Positions 1 to 11,308 are shown, counted from the first letter of the stretch. The stretch: DNA of 64,000 nt from Termitomyces sp. T153 (GCA_018296165.2 JACKQL020000188.1:1-64000); one strand, 5' to 3'. A program made the numbers and translations. The notes: generated by a model from the sequence alone, not told the origin.

Positions 1-142
1 TGATCTTGCTTTTGTTTTGTTTGGTTTCTCTCAGACTCTGAATTGTTGCCAAGTATTAAACATTTTGGGGCCCCTTAAGGGGGCTAGTCTGTGTCCCTAC
101 TATGAAAACTAAAAATTAATTATATACAGGAGGTGACTGTCA

Positions 143-1000
143 CTAAGTGTTGAGGTCAGCGTCATTGTCAGGCACCTCCACAGGATCCTCCACCTCCTCC
201 CAGTCTCCTTCCCCAATGTTGTTCTCCTCCTGCCAGGCCAGGAAGGCCTGACAGTCATGCTGATATCCCATCAGAGTTGCCAACATTTGCTTGGCAACAG
301 TGTAATGGGCCTGCACTACTAACAACTCCTTCCTGGCAGCCTCCAGCTCCCTCTGGAACTGCTGTTCCACTCCTGCCACCCTCTTGTCAAAATCTGCTAG
401 CAATGCTGCTGATGTTAGCAGCATTGGCCAACCCAGATCCTCACCCAACCACTCCAGCTCATCATCACCAACCTGGCACAATGGAGTGTTGCTCCAAGTC
501 CCCTAGCAAAGCAGTTAGTAATCAAGAAGATAGCGAAAGAAAAGAACTTACCCATCATCGGACTTTGACCTCCTTGGCCCTTTCCTCCTCCTCCTCCTCC
601 TCAATGGCAGCTGGGGCAGCCTTGAACTCTTCCTTGCCCTCAACCTCCATGTTGCTTGCCTCCCACTCCACCTCAGCAACCGTCACTAAGGGAATTGTCT
701 CCCTCATCTCCATGTCCCCCTCTCCCTCCTCGCTAGCAACCATTTGGGGCTGCTTAGCACTAGTGACTGACACAGGACTTGCTGCTTATTTTTGTGCTAG
801 AAGCACTTCATCATCTTTGTTGTTGTCGCTGCTGTCGTTGCCACCATCCTCATCACTCTCCACCCACTCCTTACTCTTTACCTTAGCACCCCCACTACTC
901 CCACTTGTCACCTCCTCCTGCCATGTTTTTTGGTTTCATTTGCAATTAGGTGCTGCCAAGACTTTGCCTATGATTTTTCACTTAGTTACAGACTGATGCC
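143..1000 (-). pseudogene. decayed acidic/coiled-coil ORF with one intron
   Basis: Not a family I recognise. Reading leftwards, the upstream exon (about 1000-552) is very acidic, with runs of Asp/Glu/Ser and a stretch of seven Glu. The downstream exon (502-143) encodes a heptad-like, Glu/Gln/Leu-rich segment of about 60 residues that looks like a coiled coil, ending in an acidic tail. Between them is a good fungal intron at 503-551 (49 bases, GTAAGT donor, TACTAAC-like branch site, CTAG acceptor), which is the main reason to believe the minus strand. In-frame stops occur in the upstream exon. The plus-strand frame over 277-996 is Ser/Pro-rich and is probably its shadow. It could be an accessory ORF of a retroelement; that is inference only. 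Confidence 0.35.
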
Positions 1001-1664
1001 TCATATGCACCCTAAACACAGTGATAGACACCATCAATAGTGGTGCCTATTTGTTTACTTTCCCATACTATACTTTGAAACGTATAAATACTGACTGTAT
1101 ATAGACACTGAAAATGAACAATTGGAGAACTGCTATCTTTGAGCTTACTAGCAAGAGATTTCACTTTGCCTCTTTCACTCTTTTTATTGCCTTTGACCCA
1201 GGCTTAGCGATAAGCCTCCTCAACTTCAACCTCGACTTAGTGTAGTGCCAACTGCAGGTGCCTATTTTAGTTAATCCGACTTAATGACACTAGCAACTAT
1301 GGCTAGTGACCAGTTTACATTTGTCCCTTAATTTTAGTCTTCCTGTTACTGCCTTTCCCCATCTCTACCCTATTCCCTCACTCTCCACTACCTCCATTAG
1401 GAGAGCATTTTGTCTTAGCAACATTACTTGTCTTTACCCCTTTTTTTCCTGATCATTACTAGTGACTTCTGCTAGCAATAGTGACTTCTATTGACTTCAC
1501 TCCACAATGTAACTTTTGCTCTAGTTCTCTGGGATGGTTACTGACTTGCCCTCAACTATTAACTTTCTACTGCCAGCTACCCTATCTAGTGACTAGTGTT
1601 AGGTCCTCTTTTTAGGTTTCCTGCACAGCACTAGGTGGCATAGGAGCACATCACCAGATGATGG
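1001..1664. other. CG-poor stretch without recognisable gene
   Basis: No coding pattern was recognised. Short words built on CTAGTGAC and GCTAGCAA recur (for example around 1290-1310, 1460-1490 and 1590). The gypsy reading frame to the right stops making sense at about 1,660, so an insertion or deletion junction probably lies near 1,620-1,665. Confidence 0.4.
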
Positions 1665-1895
1665 CTAGCAATACCACTTCCCATCTCCCAGAGATTGTCG
1701 TGATAGAACAGCCCCAGTAAAAAAGTTGAAGCTGTTGGCTTCTACTTGGAAGGGAGAGTTGTTGTCAAGGAAGAGGAAGACTGATCCAGAGGTGATGGTG
1801 TGCTTGAGAGCATTGAAGGCCACCTGCTCCAGAGGTCCCCACCTCCAGGCAGTGTCCTTTGTGATGAAGTCAAATAGAAGGCAGGCACAATGCAA
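1665..1895 (-). pseudogene. gypsy RNase H, N-terminal fragment
   Basis: This fragment follows the reverse transcriptase. It shows the tether/RNase H beginning: an FNALK-type segment, then the pattern V-E-A-N-S followed by T-G-A-V-L-S. In the family the first catalytic Asp follows E-A, so the AAC here is a D to N change, explained by GCCGAC becoming GCCAAC (CpG to CpA). The frame ends at a stop after about 76 residues and the rest of RNase H is lost at the junction near 1,660. A non-functional relic. Confidence 0.65.
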
Positions 1896-2032
1896 GAAGT
1901 CCTGGAAGAACCTCTAGTAGAAGTTAGTAAAGCCTAGGAAGGCCTGCACCTCCTTCTTGTTCTTGGGCTCTGGCCACTCCATGACACCTGCCACCTTCAC
2001 TGGATCCATCTCCATAGCTCCATGCAAGATGA

Positions 2033-2716
2033 TCAGCCCAAGGTACTTGATCTGGGTTTGCTCAAACTCACACTTCTCTGATTTGAGATAGAGATGATCC
2101 AGTAGTGCTCCAATGTTTTGGTGTAGATAACGATGTTGTCAAGATATACACACACTATGCCTTTGGCAATGAGATCCCAGAAAATATCATTCATCATTGT
2201 CTGGAAGATGGCTAGGCTGTTAGTGAGTCCAAAGAATGTGACAAGAGGTTTGAACAGTCCCCAGTTGGTCTGGAAGGCAGCCTTCCATTTGTCTCCTTCC
2301 TGGATGCACACACTGTTGTAGCCCCACCAGATGTCCACCTTAGTGAAATACTGTGCACCCTGGAGGTTACTGATGAGCTCCAAGATGAGGGGGAGGGGGT
2401 AGTGGTTCTTCATGGTCATGGTGTCAAGGACATGGTAGTCCTGGACCAGTTGGAGCAAGCTGTCCTTCTTTCTAATGAAGAAGACTGGAGAAGCCATTGA
2501 GGATTTGGAGAGGTGGATGCAACTGGAGTCCAGGTTCTCTTGCAGGATGGCATCAAGCTTGTCCTGCTCCTGGGGTGCCAGTGGGTAGACCTTGCACCTT
2601 GAGGGCTTAGAATCCAGCATTAATTCAATGGTGTGGTCCCACTGTTTGCAGTCCAGGAGTGAGTCAAACAAGGCCTTAGAGAACATGTCTTCAAAGGCAC
2701 AAAGGTATGGAGGCAT
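2033..2716 (-). pseudogene. gypsy reverse transcriptase, catalytic Asp lost
   Basis: A 227-residue open stretch covers most of a Ty3/gypsy reverse transcriptase: the entry segment with Y-P-L-A-P, the V-F-F-I-R-K-K-D motif, the F-T-K-V-D-I block carrying the first catalytic Asp, the F-G-L-T-N-S motif and the active-site box. The box reads Y-L-D-N (codons TAT CTT GAC AAC, near 2,135-2,146) instead of Y-L-D-D. GACGAC to GACAAC is a CpG to CpA change, so the enzyme would be dead. The stretch has no internal stop, which is unusual for this CG-poor zone. It would copy element RNA into DNA in the virus-like particle. Confidence 0.8.
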
Positions 2717-3051
2717 GATGTCTTAGAATGCCTAGGATGCAGAGTTTGCAGCAAATGCCTGGGCCAGCCACTTGGATGTGGTCTGGCTAGCCCAGATCTC
2801 CACAGTCAAGGGCAGTGAGCATAAAGTGGTGGCATAGATCTATTCTCCAATTTCCACTACCTTGTCTGGGAGCTTTGAAATGCAGATGCCTCCAAACTCC
2901 CATCCTAGTTCCTCCTCCAGAGCCCCACATCTGCTCCAGTTGTCCTTATAGAGGGCCTCTCTATGAGGGAATGCCAGGGGCAGGGGTCTAGAAGGTCTAG
3001 ATTTGCAAAGAGGAGATGGCTGATTTGGCATGCTCAGATATCTGCATATTC

Positions 3052-3498
3052 TCAAACTTCAGCCTGGTACTCTTCTCTGACCTCAGTGGTGCAGGTGGCG
3101 CACCTCCAGAGGAACCAGCTCATAGTTACCTTGCTCTGGGCCCAATCTATCTTGGGATTGTGCACCCAAAGCCATGTAAAACTGAGGATCATATCCTGCT
3201 TGCCTAAACTGGTGACAGCAAAGACTGTGTACTTGGCATGATTCTGATAGCCAAGGACAAGGTCTACTATGGAGCTGATGGCACTCACTTTGTTGGGCAT
3301 CCTGTCAATGTTGAACATCAGAATGGGTTGGGGAAGTGGCTGCATGGTCAGACCATGGCACTTCACAAACTCTGAGTTTACAGATAGTCCCATTGCTCTG
3401 CTGTCCAGAAGGGCAGTAACTCTGCAGATTTGCTGGGTTCCCATGGTCTCAATTTCTATGTCAAGGCACAGTGAGTTGGCAGACAGGCTTAAGGCCAC
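3052..3498 (-). pseudogene. gypsy aspartic protease region, DSG box mutated
   Basis: This 148-residue frame lies between the zinc knuckle and the reverse transcriptase, where the retroviral-type aspartic protease is expected. The active-site box reads L-L-D-S-R-A, where the family has L-L-D-S-G-A. AGC GGA to AGC AGA is again CpG to CpA, replacing the conserved Gly by Arg. Downstream it shows a D-L-V-L-G-Y and an L-G-K-Q-D-M-I-L segment typical of the flap and C-terminal region. Not expected to be active. Confidence 0.65.
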
Positions 3499-3712
3499 TA
3501 TGTACTACTGGAGCATTGCCAGCAGAGCCTAGCTGGTATCAGGGGGCTGGGCTTGGACTCCAGAGTTGGTGTTTGTACATCTGGAGGGGAAAATTGAGGT
3601 TCTTCTGTCTTAGAATGATTGACATCAGGAAGAGTAATTTCATTCTCTAACAACAGACATGAGAACCAGTTAGTACCCAGCAATGGAGGCATACACCTCA
3701 TCCATTGCTTGA

Positions 3713-3958
3713 CTAAAAATCCTTCTCTAGCCCTGGGGAAGGAGAGGGGGTGCACAAGTGCCAATCTCCTCCCTTCTCCAGGGTCAACTCTAGTGAAAAC
3801 TTGTCCAGTGACATAGCTCCAGCAGCATCCTTTGCAGCCAACAGTTGCAGGAGAAGCTCCTCTTGCTCCACTATAGAGAGGTAGTGCACCTTTAGACCCA
3901 ACAGGCAGTGTTGTGCAAAGTGCCCCAGTTTCTTACATCTCCAACACAGTAGCAGCAT
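3713..3958 (-). pseudogene. gypsy gag C-terminus with zinc knuckle
   Basis: The frame contains a CCHC zinc knuckle, C-x2-C-x4-H-x4-C, coded by 3,906-3,947 (C-W-R-C...H...C), the nucleic-acid-binding hallmark of Gag nucleocapsid. It is followed by a Leu/Glu-rich linker toward the protease. All four metal ligands are intact. Confidence 0.75.
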
Positions 3959-4942
3959 AGGGCAATGCTGTCAGGCTGCATCTACATCCATGGGAATGTC
4001 TGGTGGCAAGGGGCACAGTGTAAGGATAGCTGGAGAAGGGGCAGGAGCTGGAAGTGCAGGAGTAGTGTATCAGAGACTGGCAAATGGAGCAGGGCACTGC
4101 ATTGAGTGCAAGCAGCAGAGCTCCCATCAGATCTTCATGAGCTGTCACTAATCCCAGGCCATCTTGTATAAAGAGGTGATCCTTTCCTCATCTGGGCAGC
4201 CCTCAGCCAGGTTGTCAATGTGCTCTATCAGTGTGGGGTGCAGACCCTTCCTAAACATGAGGCACAGTTGAAGACCATCAGAGTAGGCAGCTTGCTCAAC
4301 TAATGCCCAGAAGGAGTTGGTGTACTTGTCCAGCAATTGCTTCCCTTGCCCATACTGCTTTCTGTCACATAGTGCTAAAGTGGCAGTTTTGGCAGGGTTG
4401 ATTGGAAAAAACTCTGCTCAGAAGTCTTTTTCAAAGATGGCCCAATCTGCAAAGCTTCCAACACCTCTATGGTGGTGGAACACTCATACCATGTAGGAGG
4501 AGGCTTGTCCAGTGTTCATATATGACAGTACCCAAGCTATCCCAATGCATTGGAGTTGAAGGCATCTCTGCTGAGGTGGATTTAGGTGAGACATGACTGG
4601 AGGAAGCACTCCCCACCAGAGCAAACACCATTATATGCATTGGGGAGCACAGGATGTGAGATCTGTGGTTGGAGAGTTATTGGAGCTCTGGAGGAGTGGT
4701 TCCACCACTGGTGGTGGTGCAGAGATAGGGAGCAGGCACTCTAGCAGCACCTGGAGGGATTGAAAGATATGATTGGTGGCCTGACAGAGGGTAGAGAGTC
4801 TGGTTGTGTGATGGGTGAGGGACAATTGAGTCAGTTGCACCTGGTTCTTTTGGTGTAGCAGGCAGGTCCAGGCTTTGTCCTGAGGGGCCAGAGCCTCTGG
4901 AGGAGTGTCTGGATTGGCAAGCAGAGACATAGAATCCTGCAA
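3959..4942 (-). pseudogene. gypsy gag (capsid region), fragmented
   Basis: Open pieces at 4,631-4,942, 4,148-4,336 and 3,933-4,148 follow one another in the order expected for Gag between the 5' LTR and the zinc knuckle. The middle piece has the family's sequence style: a Y-T-N-S-F-W-A-L segment, F-R-K-G-L-H-P and I-D-N-L-A. Stops and frame breaks separate the pieces. It would form the particle shell. Assignment rests mostly on position and on the knuckle next to it. Confidence 0.55.
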
Positions 4943-5036
4943 GTGCTTAAGTCTGGTTAGGATGCAATAGATAGGGGCTTGGAGGTTCCTTGTGCGCTAT
5001 GGGGGCTTCCAGACCAGAGTTGTAGACTTGTTCTGC

Positions 5037-5396
5037 TGTAAGGGCAACCTCTAGGAGCAGCAGCTCAATCACACAGCTAGCAGAGGGGAATCCAAAGTAT
5101 ATTCAGCAAGGTAACTGACAATACAAATGGTAACTAATCACCTAGCAGAGAAGAATCCAAAGAGAACAAGTCTGAGGATCCCTGCTGCTTGGTGTGGCAC
5201 ATCAGCAGGCAGCAGAGGCATGAGAACAACTGTACAGAAGGCCAGAGCTAGCCCTAACCCTGGGGAAGTGCTCAACAAGGAACCACAGGGAGTTCTGAGG
5301 GTCTCCAGAGATTTCTGCAGTTCTGGAATAAGCTGTAGAGATTGCCATGAAGATTGGAAATGGAAGTTAGAGGTTGGAAATGAAAGTTCCCTGACA
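5037..5396 (-). repeat. LTR, family B (5' LTR of the left gypsy copy)
   Basis: 360 bases that on the minus strand start TGTCAGGGAACTTTC and end CCTTACA, that is TG...CA. Relatives are at 37,502-37,869 (+), 41,085-41,525 (-) and 63,186-63,535 (-). The gag-pol frames lie on its 3' side, so it is a 5' LTR. No clear tRNA primer-binding site (TGG...) follows it. Confidence 0.75.
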
Positions 5397-6229
5397 GGCA
5401 ACCCAGGACTAGTTGACACAGATGGCATTAGTGGGCATAGCCCCTGCCTCTGGATTCACTAGGGATTCAATTCCCACAAGTAACCCCAGCATGTTTTATT
5501 CTCTACTTTCCCTCACATAATCTGAAAAACTTGATAATTCCCACTAGAAGTCCAAATCAGAACTTGAATTCAGTATGAATACTTTACAAGTACAAGATTG
5601 TACAAGAAGAGAACAATGGAAGCATGAGACAGCAAGAAATCAGAACCCAACCACCACCTTACCACCTCCCCCTCCAGAGCCCCCCTCCCCATTTCCCCAA
5701 TTCCCAGATCCACCTCCATCCATACCCTCACTATGGTCAATACCTCCACAACCCCAGGCAGTTCCTCCTCTGCATCTGCTGCCACCTCCCGCCACAACCC
5801 TGAGGCCACCATATTGCACCACTGGTGTCCCACCAGCAGCTGCCTCATCCTCACCACCCCCTGATCTAGCTCCAGAGAGTGGTACCTGGGCATCTGGACC
5901 AACCTGTTCTAAATTGATGCAAATATGGCAGAGGCCCCATCTATAAGGACCTGGTGCTCCTGGACCTAACCTGCCTCAAACCTATTAGCAAAAGTCCAGA
6001 GAGAAGGAAAAGACAGTTATGCAAGACTCCTGCATGCCCTGAGGCTGCCTTGCTTACCAACCACTCCTCCCACTGCCTCCCAGCCTCTACCTCCACCTAT
6101 AACAGACCGTCTTCCAACAGACACCACTGTTCCTCTGCCTCTTCTACAGACTGTGCCTCCAACTGTGTCAGACATTGTCACAAACCCCACACCTCCAATA
6201 TCCTTACCATAGCCATCTGCACCACTGTG
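5397..6229 (-). other. left half of a gypsy-associated region split by copia
   Basis: Plus-strand 5,575-5,946 is Pro-rich (P-P-P-P-P-E-P-P type) and its minus complement is Gly/Val/Glu-rich; neither can be assigned. Bases around 6,000-6,110 resemble 50,600-50,700, where a similar region follows the chromodomain of another gypsy copy. The region continues at 11,309 after the copia element. Together, 5,950-6,229 plus 11,309-12,600 correspond to 50,600-52,150. Confidence 0.5.
6225..6229. repeat. target-site duplication, left copy (CTGTG)
   Basis: CTGTG directly precedes the left copia LTR and is repeated exactly at 11,309-11,313 after the right LTR: a 5-bp duplication as expected for copia integration. 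Confidence 0.75.
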
Positions 6230-6575
6230 TATAGACAAAGATATAAAGTAAGATCCTCAGAGTCACAACAAAGTAATTGAAACAACTAAATTATGTACCT
6301 GTAGACAAAGATATAAAGTAAGATCTACAGGATAGTAAGTAACAAAGTATGAGAAGTGTAATAAGTCAATGTACCCTCAGAGTCATGACAAAGTAATTGA
6401 GACAACTGAGGGATGTGTGTTTTGTGTACTCTGGATATGTATGGACAGTAAAATAAGGTTTTATGTAAAGTATAGCAAACAAAGAAATGATCATGTAACA
6501 GGGTGGCATAACATATGAAAATTATGAAGAGAGTAATTTATATGAAGTAGCACATACTGGGGGTCCAGTTTAACA
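6230..6575 (-). repeat. copia 3' LTR
   Basis: About 346 bases, very similar to 10,982-11,308. On the minus strand it starts TGTTAAACTGGACC. The other end reads CTATA where the right LTR reads CTACA, so the terminal TG...CA has been lost by a transition here. Differences between the LTRs are mainly transitions plus small indels. Confidence 0.85.
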
Positions 6576-6644
6576 CTCCCCTGGACAACCAGCATCATTT
6601 TACTTGCTGAGGCTGAGTTTTCAAACAAGGTAGTCATGGGTAGA

Positions 6645-7373
6645 CTAGAAAAGCAGCTTTGTGAAGAGGTCAGTGACATTTTCAGCAGAGGGTATAGGTA
6701 TAATCTGAATATCTCCTTCATGTACCTGTTTGCAGATGTAATGGTGCCTAATGTCAATGTGTTTGGCACAAGAGTGTCCTTTTGTAGATTCTGTGAGGGC
6801 AATAGATGAATGGTTGTCAGCATGGATGGCAGTGGGAAGTGGCTGGGGTAGATTGACTTTGGCCAGGAAATTGTGCATTCAGAGGGCTTGTTGGGCACTG
6901 CATGTCAAGGCCATATACTCAGCCTCAGTAGTACTGAGTGCTATAGTAGCTTGATGTTTTGAGCTTCAAGACACAGCCCCTCCAGCCATCATAAAGACAT
7001 ATCTGGAGGTGGAATGGCATGCATCAAGATCTCCTCCATAATCCACATCCACATAGCCAATGGGCTTTAGGTCATTTCTGAGCTCCTTAGTGTAGGTGAG
7101 CTTGTAGTCCAGAGTCCCCTTCACATATCCAAGCACATGGACCAAAGTGTTCCAGTGCACAGAGCCAGGGTTGGACTGGAAATGGGCTAAGAGGCCTACA
7201 GCAAGTGATAAGTCTGGGCAAGTTGCAACTTGTGCCCACATCAGAGAGCCCAACACCTCTCTATATGGTTTGTCAGTCATAAACAGACAATTGGCTTCTG
7301 TCTGTGGTCCCATAGATTCAGTCAGGCAGATGCCTGTTAGTAGGGGTGTGCTACAGGGGTTGCTGTCTGTCAT
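6645..7373 (-). pseudogene. copia RNase H region
   Basis: Frames 6,966-7,373 and 6,645-6,878 give the end of a copia polyprotein. The first has the Y-R-E-V-L-G-S-L-M-W block, then H-W-N-T-L-V-H-V-L-G-Y-V-K-G-T-L-D, the G-Y-V-D-V-D-Y catalytic segment and the S-T-S-R-Y-V-F block. The second has H-A-D-N-H-S-S-I-A-L, K-H-I-D-I-R-H-H-Y and N-V-T-D-L-F-T-K, matching the usual copia RNase H C-terminus. The break between them is a frame change near 6,880-6,966. Confidence 0.85.
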
Positions 7374-7391
7374 CCCAAAATGCTTGAGTAC

Positions 7392-8371
7392 CTACCTTAG
7401 GTACACCTGTTGTGACAATGATATAGCCCTTGTTGTCTGATCCCTTTCAATCACCATACCAAGGATAAAGGATGGGTTTCTAAGGCCCTTGACCTTGTAG
7501 ATCTCTGCTAGTTTGCACTTAGCCTTGGTAGCTCCCTCTTGAGTAGTTGACAATCCAAAAACATTGTTGTTGAATGTATTGGTGATTATGTGCTCACCAT
7601 TTTTCACTCTTGTTTGTATACAAGGGTCAGCTTGTGAGACAGAATAGTCTAGATTTTTATATGCAGCATTTAGTGTCCAAAACCAATCTTTCTCTCCCTG
7701 CATCATACCATACAGGGTCTTCAGGAGCTCAGCCTTCATTCCCTCCCTCCCTGGAGCACCTTCTAGTATGTCCATGTATACTTGGAACTCAGGAATGCTG
7801 TTCAAGTATGCTGCTACAAAATTGATCTGCCAGATTTCAAGGTCAAGTAATACTGCAATCGCAATTGAGATATGGAGTGATTCAAGTCTGATGACAGCTG
7901 CATACATTTTGTCATAGTCTACACCTACCACCTGTGAGTACTTCTTAGCTATCAGTCTAGCCTTCCTTCTCTCACAATATTCCCCTCCACATCATCCTTA
8001 TTTGCAAATACCCACTGGCAGCCCATAACCTTCTTTCCTGCAGGGATCTCTGACTCTAGTACTGCCCTCCATACTTTCTGCTCCTCCATGACCTGTAACT
8101 CTTGCTGGATAGCTGGTAGCCATAAGTTGGGGCAATACATTGCTTCCTTGTAGCTTTTGGGTATGTAGTCATCATCATCCTCATCTGCTTTTGACAGAAG
8201 TGCAAGGAATGCATAGGCATCCTGTGCCAAGTATGACATTGGTAAGTCAGATGCAGGCACTCCTTGCAGTCTATTCAAGCAACAGAGGATGATGGCATCA
8301 GGTGCAGGCAAGTTTGATATGGCAGCAGTATTGGGCTGTGGTGTCTCTGACAATTTGGGGGCAGGTTCCAT
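7392..8371 (-). pseudogene. copia reverse transcriptase, active site DD changed to NN
   Basis: Frames 7,952-8,371 and 7,392-7,931 form an RVT_2-type reverse transcriptase. Visible blocks are the S-Y-K-E-A start, G-C-Q-W-V-F, the Q-I-N-F-V-A-A-Y-L-N block where the family has Q-x-D (catalytic Asp replaced by Asn), K-T-L-Y-G-M, and the active-site box, here T-F-N-N-N-V-F-G. The box normally carries two Asp; AACAACAAT here is what AACGACGAT becomes when both CpGs turn to CpA. Catalytically dead. Confidence 0.85.
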
Positions 8372-8806
8372 GGCTATATCAGACTCAGCAACTTGTGTCC
8401 TAGGGGGATAAAGGAGTACACCCTTGCAGATGTGAGGGGCAATGGGCTGGCATGGTGTAAGGAGTCATGGGGTCTTTGAGGGTGTGGGAGAGGGTGTGAC
8501 AGCAGCTAGTAAGTCATCAGCTTCCTCAATAGCTGTGAGAGATCTGTGACCTGATTGTTCATTAAGGATCACATCATGGGAAGTAACTATGTTCCTCATG
8601 GCCTGGTCAAGAAGTCTGTAGCTGCCAATGCCTGAGGCATAACCCACTATGGTGTACTTGACTGAGTGTGGGTCAAGTTTTGACTTTATTAGTTCCTCAG
8701 GCACTTTAGCAAAAGCAATTGATCTGAAGGGGTGCAGGTGAGCAACACTGATCCTCTTTACTGTCCACACACACTCAGGTATACCATTGGATCATGATGA
8801 GGGAAG

Positions 8807-9709
8807 TCAGTTCCTGGTGTAGATTTGCATTGCAGCAGCTTCAGCCCACATGTCCTTTGGGAGACTACTCTCTGCCAGTAAGCATCTCACTCCCTCTATC
8901 ACCATGCAGATTGCTCTCTTGATAAACCCATTTTGGGAGTGGGCATAGAGTACCACAGGCTCTAGCACTATGCTGTGTTCCATGCAGTATTCTTCCCACT
9001 TCTCATTCAGCCACTCATGCCCTGCATCAACTCTCACTATGAGCAATTTTTGTTCTGTTTGACATTCAGATTCTTTGTGGTATGCAGCAAAAACTTTGAG
9101 GGTAGAGTCAGCATCCTTATGAGTGAGGAAATATCCTGCCAGGCTCAAGGTATGTCTATCAGCACCTAGCATCATGTACAATGCACCACCCATTGACTTG
9201 GTTGATGCCAGTCCCCACAGGTCAAAGTACATGCAATCATTTGGGTGTTCCTCAATATCCTGCTCACCATCATAAGGTTGCAAAGTATGTTTTCCATAAA
9301 TACAGTCTTCACACAACCCTTTGACTTCAAGATTTCCTTTTATGGTGAGGTCATCTACCCAGTTGTTTCTTACTGTAGTCCAAATAGTGTGGACTCCAGC
9401 ATGCCCAAAATGGCAATGCCATCCATCAAGGTCCACTGGGGCCTTAATAGGTGAGGCTACCATAGCTGTTGGGGTGGCAATGGCCTCCAGAATATTGAGC
9501 AAATACATGCCATTTGTGCTGTTGCCAATGAACACTTCCCTCCCATTTGGGTCACAAAAAACCACCTTTCCTTTTGCAAACACAATTGAGAACCCTGTAA
9601 GATTGAGTTTCCCAATTGAGATGAGGTTTGTGGATAAATCTGGGGTATGGAGAGCATTTTTGAATAGTAGTTTGGCCTTTCCTTGGTTTGTTTTGACCAC
9701 CTTGCACAC
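8807..9709 (-). pseudogene. copia integrase
   Basis: A 300-residue open frame. Order: end of the protease linker with T-P-D-L-S-T-N-L-I-S-I-G-K, the HHCC zinc domain (W-H-C-H-F-G-H then C-E-D-C-I-Y-G-K), and the rve core with F-D-L-W-G (first Asp), V-D-A-G-H-E-W (second Asp; the family has D-G/N-G) and the N-G segment, which reads N-G-F-I-K-R where the family has a catalytic Glu before R. GAG to AAG removes that Glu. It would insert the cDNA; this copy could not. The absence of stops over 300 codons suggests loss of function was not old when CG decay ended, or chance. Confidence 0.85.
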
Positions 9710-9715
9710 TGTACC

Positions 9716-10117
9716 CTATCCCACAATGCAGGAAGTGGCACCTTTAGCTGCAGCAAGCCCCTTTCTTGGAGTGTCATATGGCATGTACTCTGTGAATGTG
9801 TCTCTCCTCACAAAACAATGCTTGCTCACACCCAAGTCAGCAAAAGTTGGGATGGAGGCATGTCCAATTGCTAGGGCCATTGCTGGGTCTGACAAGGCCT
9901 CTATGACTACATCTTGTTCTAGATTTTGTGGGCCAATAGCTTTGGGTGTGTCAAGGGCTGGTGTGGTGTTTGCAAGGTTTGCTGTAGGTGTTTGTTGCTT
10001 GTTTGCTTGAGATGCAGTGAGCTTAGCCAGTGCTTCCTTCCTGTTGTGGAAATTAGCTAGGAAATGTCCCTCCTTGCCTCCTCCTTGCCAGTAGCAATTT
10101 TTGGCAGTGTGTCCCAT
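9716..10117 (-). pseudogene. copia zinc knuckle and protease
   Basis: The frame begins with the second half of a CCHC knuckle (G-H-T-A-K-N-C), whose first two Cys lie at the end of the next frame (10,121-10,606: C-T-N-P-N-C). About 75 residues on is the protease box, F-A-D-L-G-V-S-K-H, in place of the usual D-S/T-G-A/C-S. The position between gag and integrase fits. Confidence 0.7.
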
Positions 10118-10120
10118 GCA

Positions 10121-10860
10121 TTAGCAGTTTGGATTTGTACAAACTAACTTTGACCTGGGGCTTTTAGTGTTTGCTTGGAGCACTGTCACTGATGGTGTCA
10201 ATGGCTTCTGCATTTTTAGTTGTTTCCAGTGAACTAGGAGTCCTGAGATGAGGTCCACAGAGGTTTTTGTGGAGTACATGCTCACTACAACTGTATTCCA
10301 GGATTCTGGGAGCAACATCATAACAATGGACCAGGTGGTGGAGTCTGAGACTTCAGCCTCCTTTTCTGTGGCCTCACTCCATTTTGTCTGGAGGTCAGCA
10401 ATGTGTGTGGGGAAATCTGCTCCATCAGCAAACTTTGTGGTGCAAAGGTCATTTTCAGCTCCCATTGCAGCTAAGTCAGATACAATGCCATATGCCTTGG
10501 TAAGTGAGCTCCAAGCTTGTGCCACAGTGCTGTCCATTTTTAGACCCAGTCCTACCAGGTTTTTACAGTTGTATACAACCAGTCCCAGAGTCCAAGCATC
10601 ATGCAAGTCCCACTCATCCTCAGATGGGTTTTGTGAGGTCTAGAGGGTGGGGGTGGCACTGTCAGGATCATCCTCTGCCTTTGTGGTTGGCTTAACATCA
10701 ACCTCTGGTCATGGGATGGTCCCTTTGAGGTATCCTTTCACTTCATACACATGTGCAGCAATCAGGACTTGGGATTTGAAGTGGACAAATTTGTTCCATC
10801 AAACTGCAACTTGTCTGGGAAAGTGGGTGGTCCATTTGAATTTTGTGTGGTCATTTTTGT
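10121..10860 (-). pseudogene. copia gag (UBN2-type)
   Basis: The clear part (10,121-10,606) has the copia Gag pattern: W-x-L-x-x-A-Y-G, a central region with I-A-D-L-Q-T-K-W, and M-M-L-L-P-E-S-W-N. It then runs into the basic zinc-knuckle linker. Upstream sequence to 10,860 continues the gag N-terminus in another frame. A stop separates it from the knuckle frame at 10,121. Confidence 0.75.
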
Positions 10861-10981
10861 GAGTAAGTTTGGGCAGTGAAGTGGGTGGTTTTAATCCATA
10901 GGAGTCATTGGTAGTATGGCAGTGGTGTCATGGCAATAAAATCTATGTTGTGCACAGGAGGCAAAAATAGGGCCAATAACC

Positions 10982-11308
10982 TGTAGGCAAGACCTTCAGA
11001 GTCATGACAAAGTAATTGAGACAACTGAATTATGTACCTGTAGACAAAGATATAAAGTAAGATCTACAGGAAAGTAAGTAATGCAGTATGAGAAGTGTTC
11101 AACATACCCTCAGAGTCACAACAAAGTAATTGAGACAACTAAGGGATGTGTGTTTTGTGTACTCTGGATATGTACAGATAGTAAAACAAGGTTTTATGTA
11201 AAGTATAGCAAACAAAGAAATGATTGTGTGATGGAGTAGCATAACATACAAAAATTATGAAGAGAGTAATTTATATGAAGTAGCATGTACTGGGGGTCCA
11301 GCTTAACA
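10982..11308 (-). repeat. copia 5' LTR
   Basis: 327 bases, TGTAGGCAAG...CTTAACA on the plus strand. It is about 20 bases shorter than the left LTR near its internal end. The internal side shows no obvious tRNA-complementary TGG. Confidence 0.85.

Larger units (their letters stand above)
1665..5396 (-). mobile_element. Ty3/gypsy element copy, 5' part, decayed
   Basis: Read right to left this is LTR, gag, zinc knuckle, protease, reverse transcriptase and the start of RNase H, the order of Ty3/gypsy elements. The integrase end is missing: similarity ends at about 1,660. The LTR at 5,037-5,396 is the 5' LTR. CG is nearly absent and the frames are broken by TGA and TAG stops. Similar copies occur at 42.2-50.5 kb (+), so this is one of several decayed relatives. 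The left LTR is not visible. Confidence 0.8.
6230..11308 (-). mobile_element. Ty1/copia retrotransposon, complete in structure, decayed
   Basis: Two LTRs (6,230-6,575 and 10,982-11,308) flank, on the minus strand, gag, zinc-knuckle/protease, integrase, reverse transcriptase and RNase H. Integrase before reverse transcriptase is the copia order. Five-base flanks CTGTG match on both sides. The sequence next to the left LTR, read on the minus strand, is CCAGGGGAG, a normal polypurine tract. CG is almost absent; stops and frame breaks are many and the catalytic residues of reverse transcriptase are lost. The element interrupts a region homologous to 50.6-52.15 kb. Confidence 0.88.

Noticed and set aside
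277..996. 239-residue plus-strand frame rich in Ser, Thr and Leu
   Set aside because: Low-complexity composition fits the complement of the acidic, intron-bearing minus-strand ORF; no motif or start context supports it.
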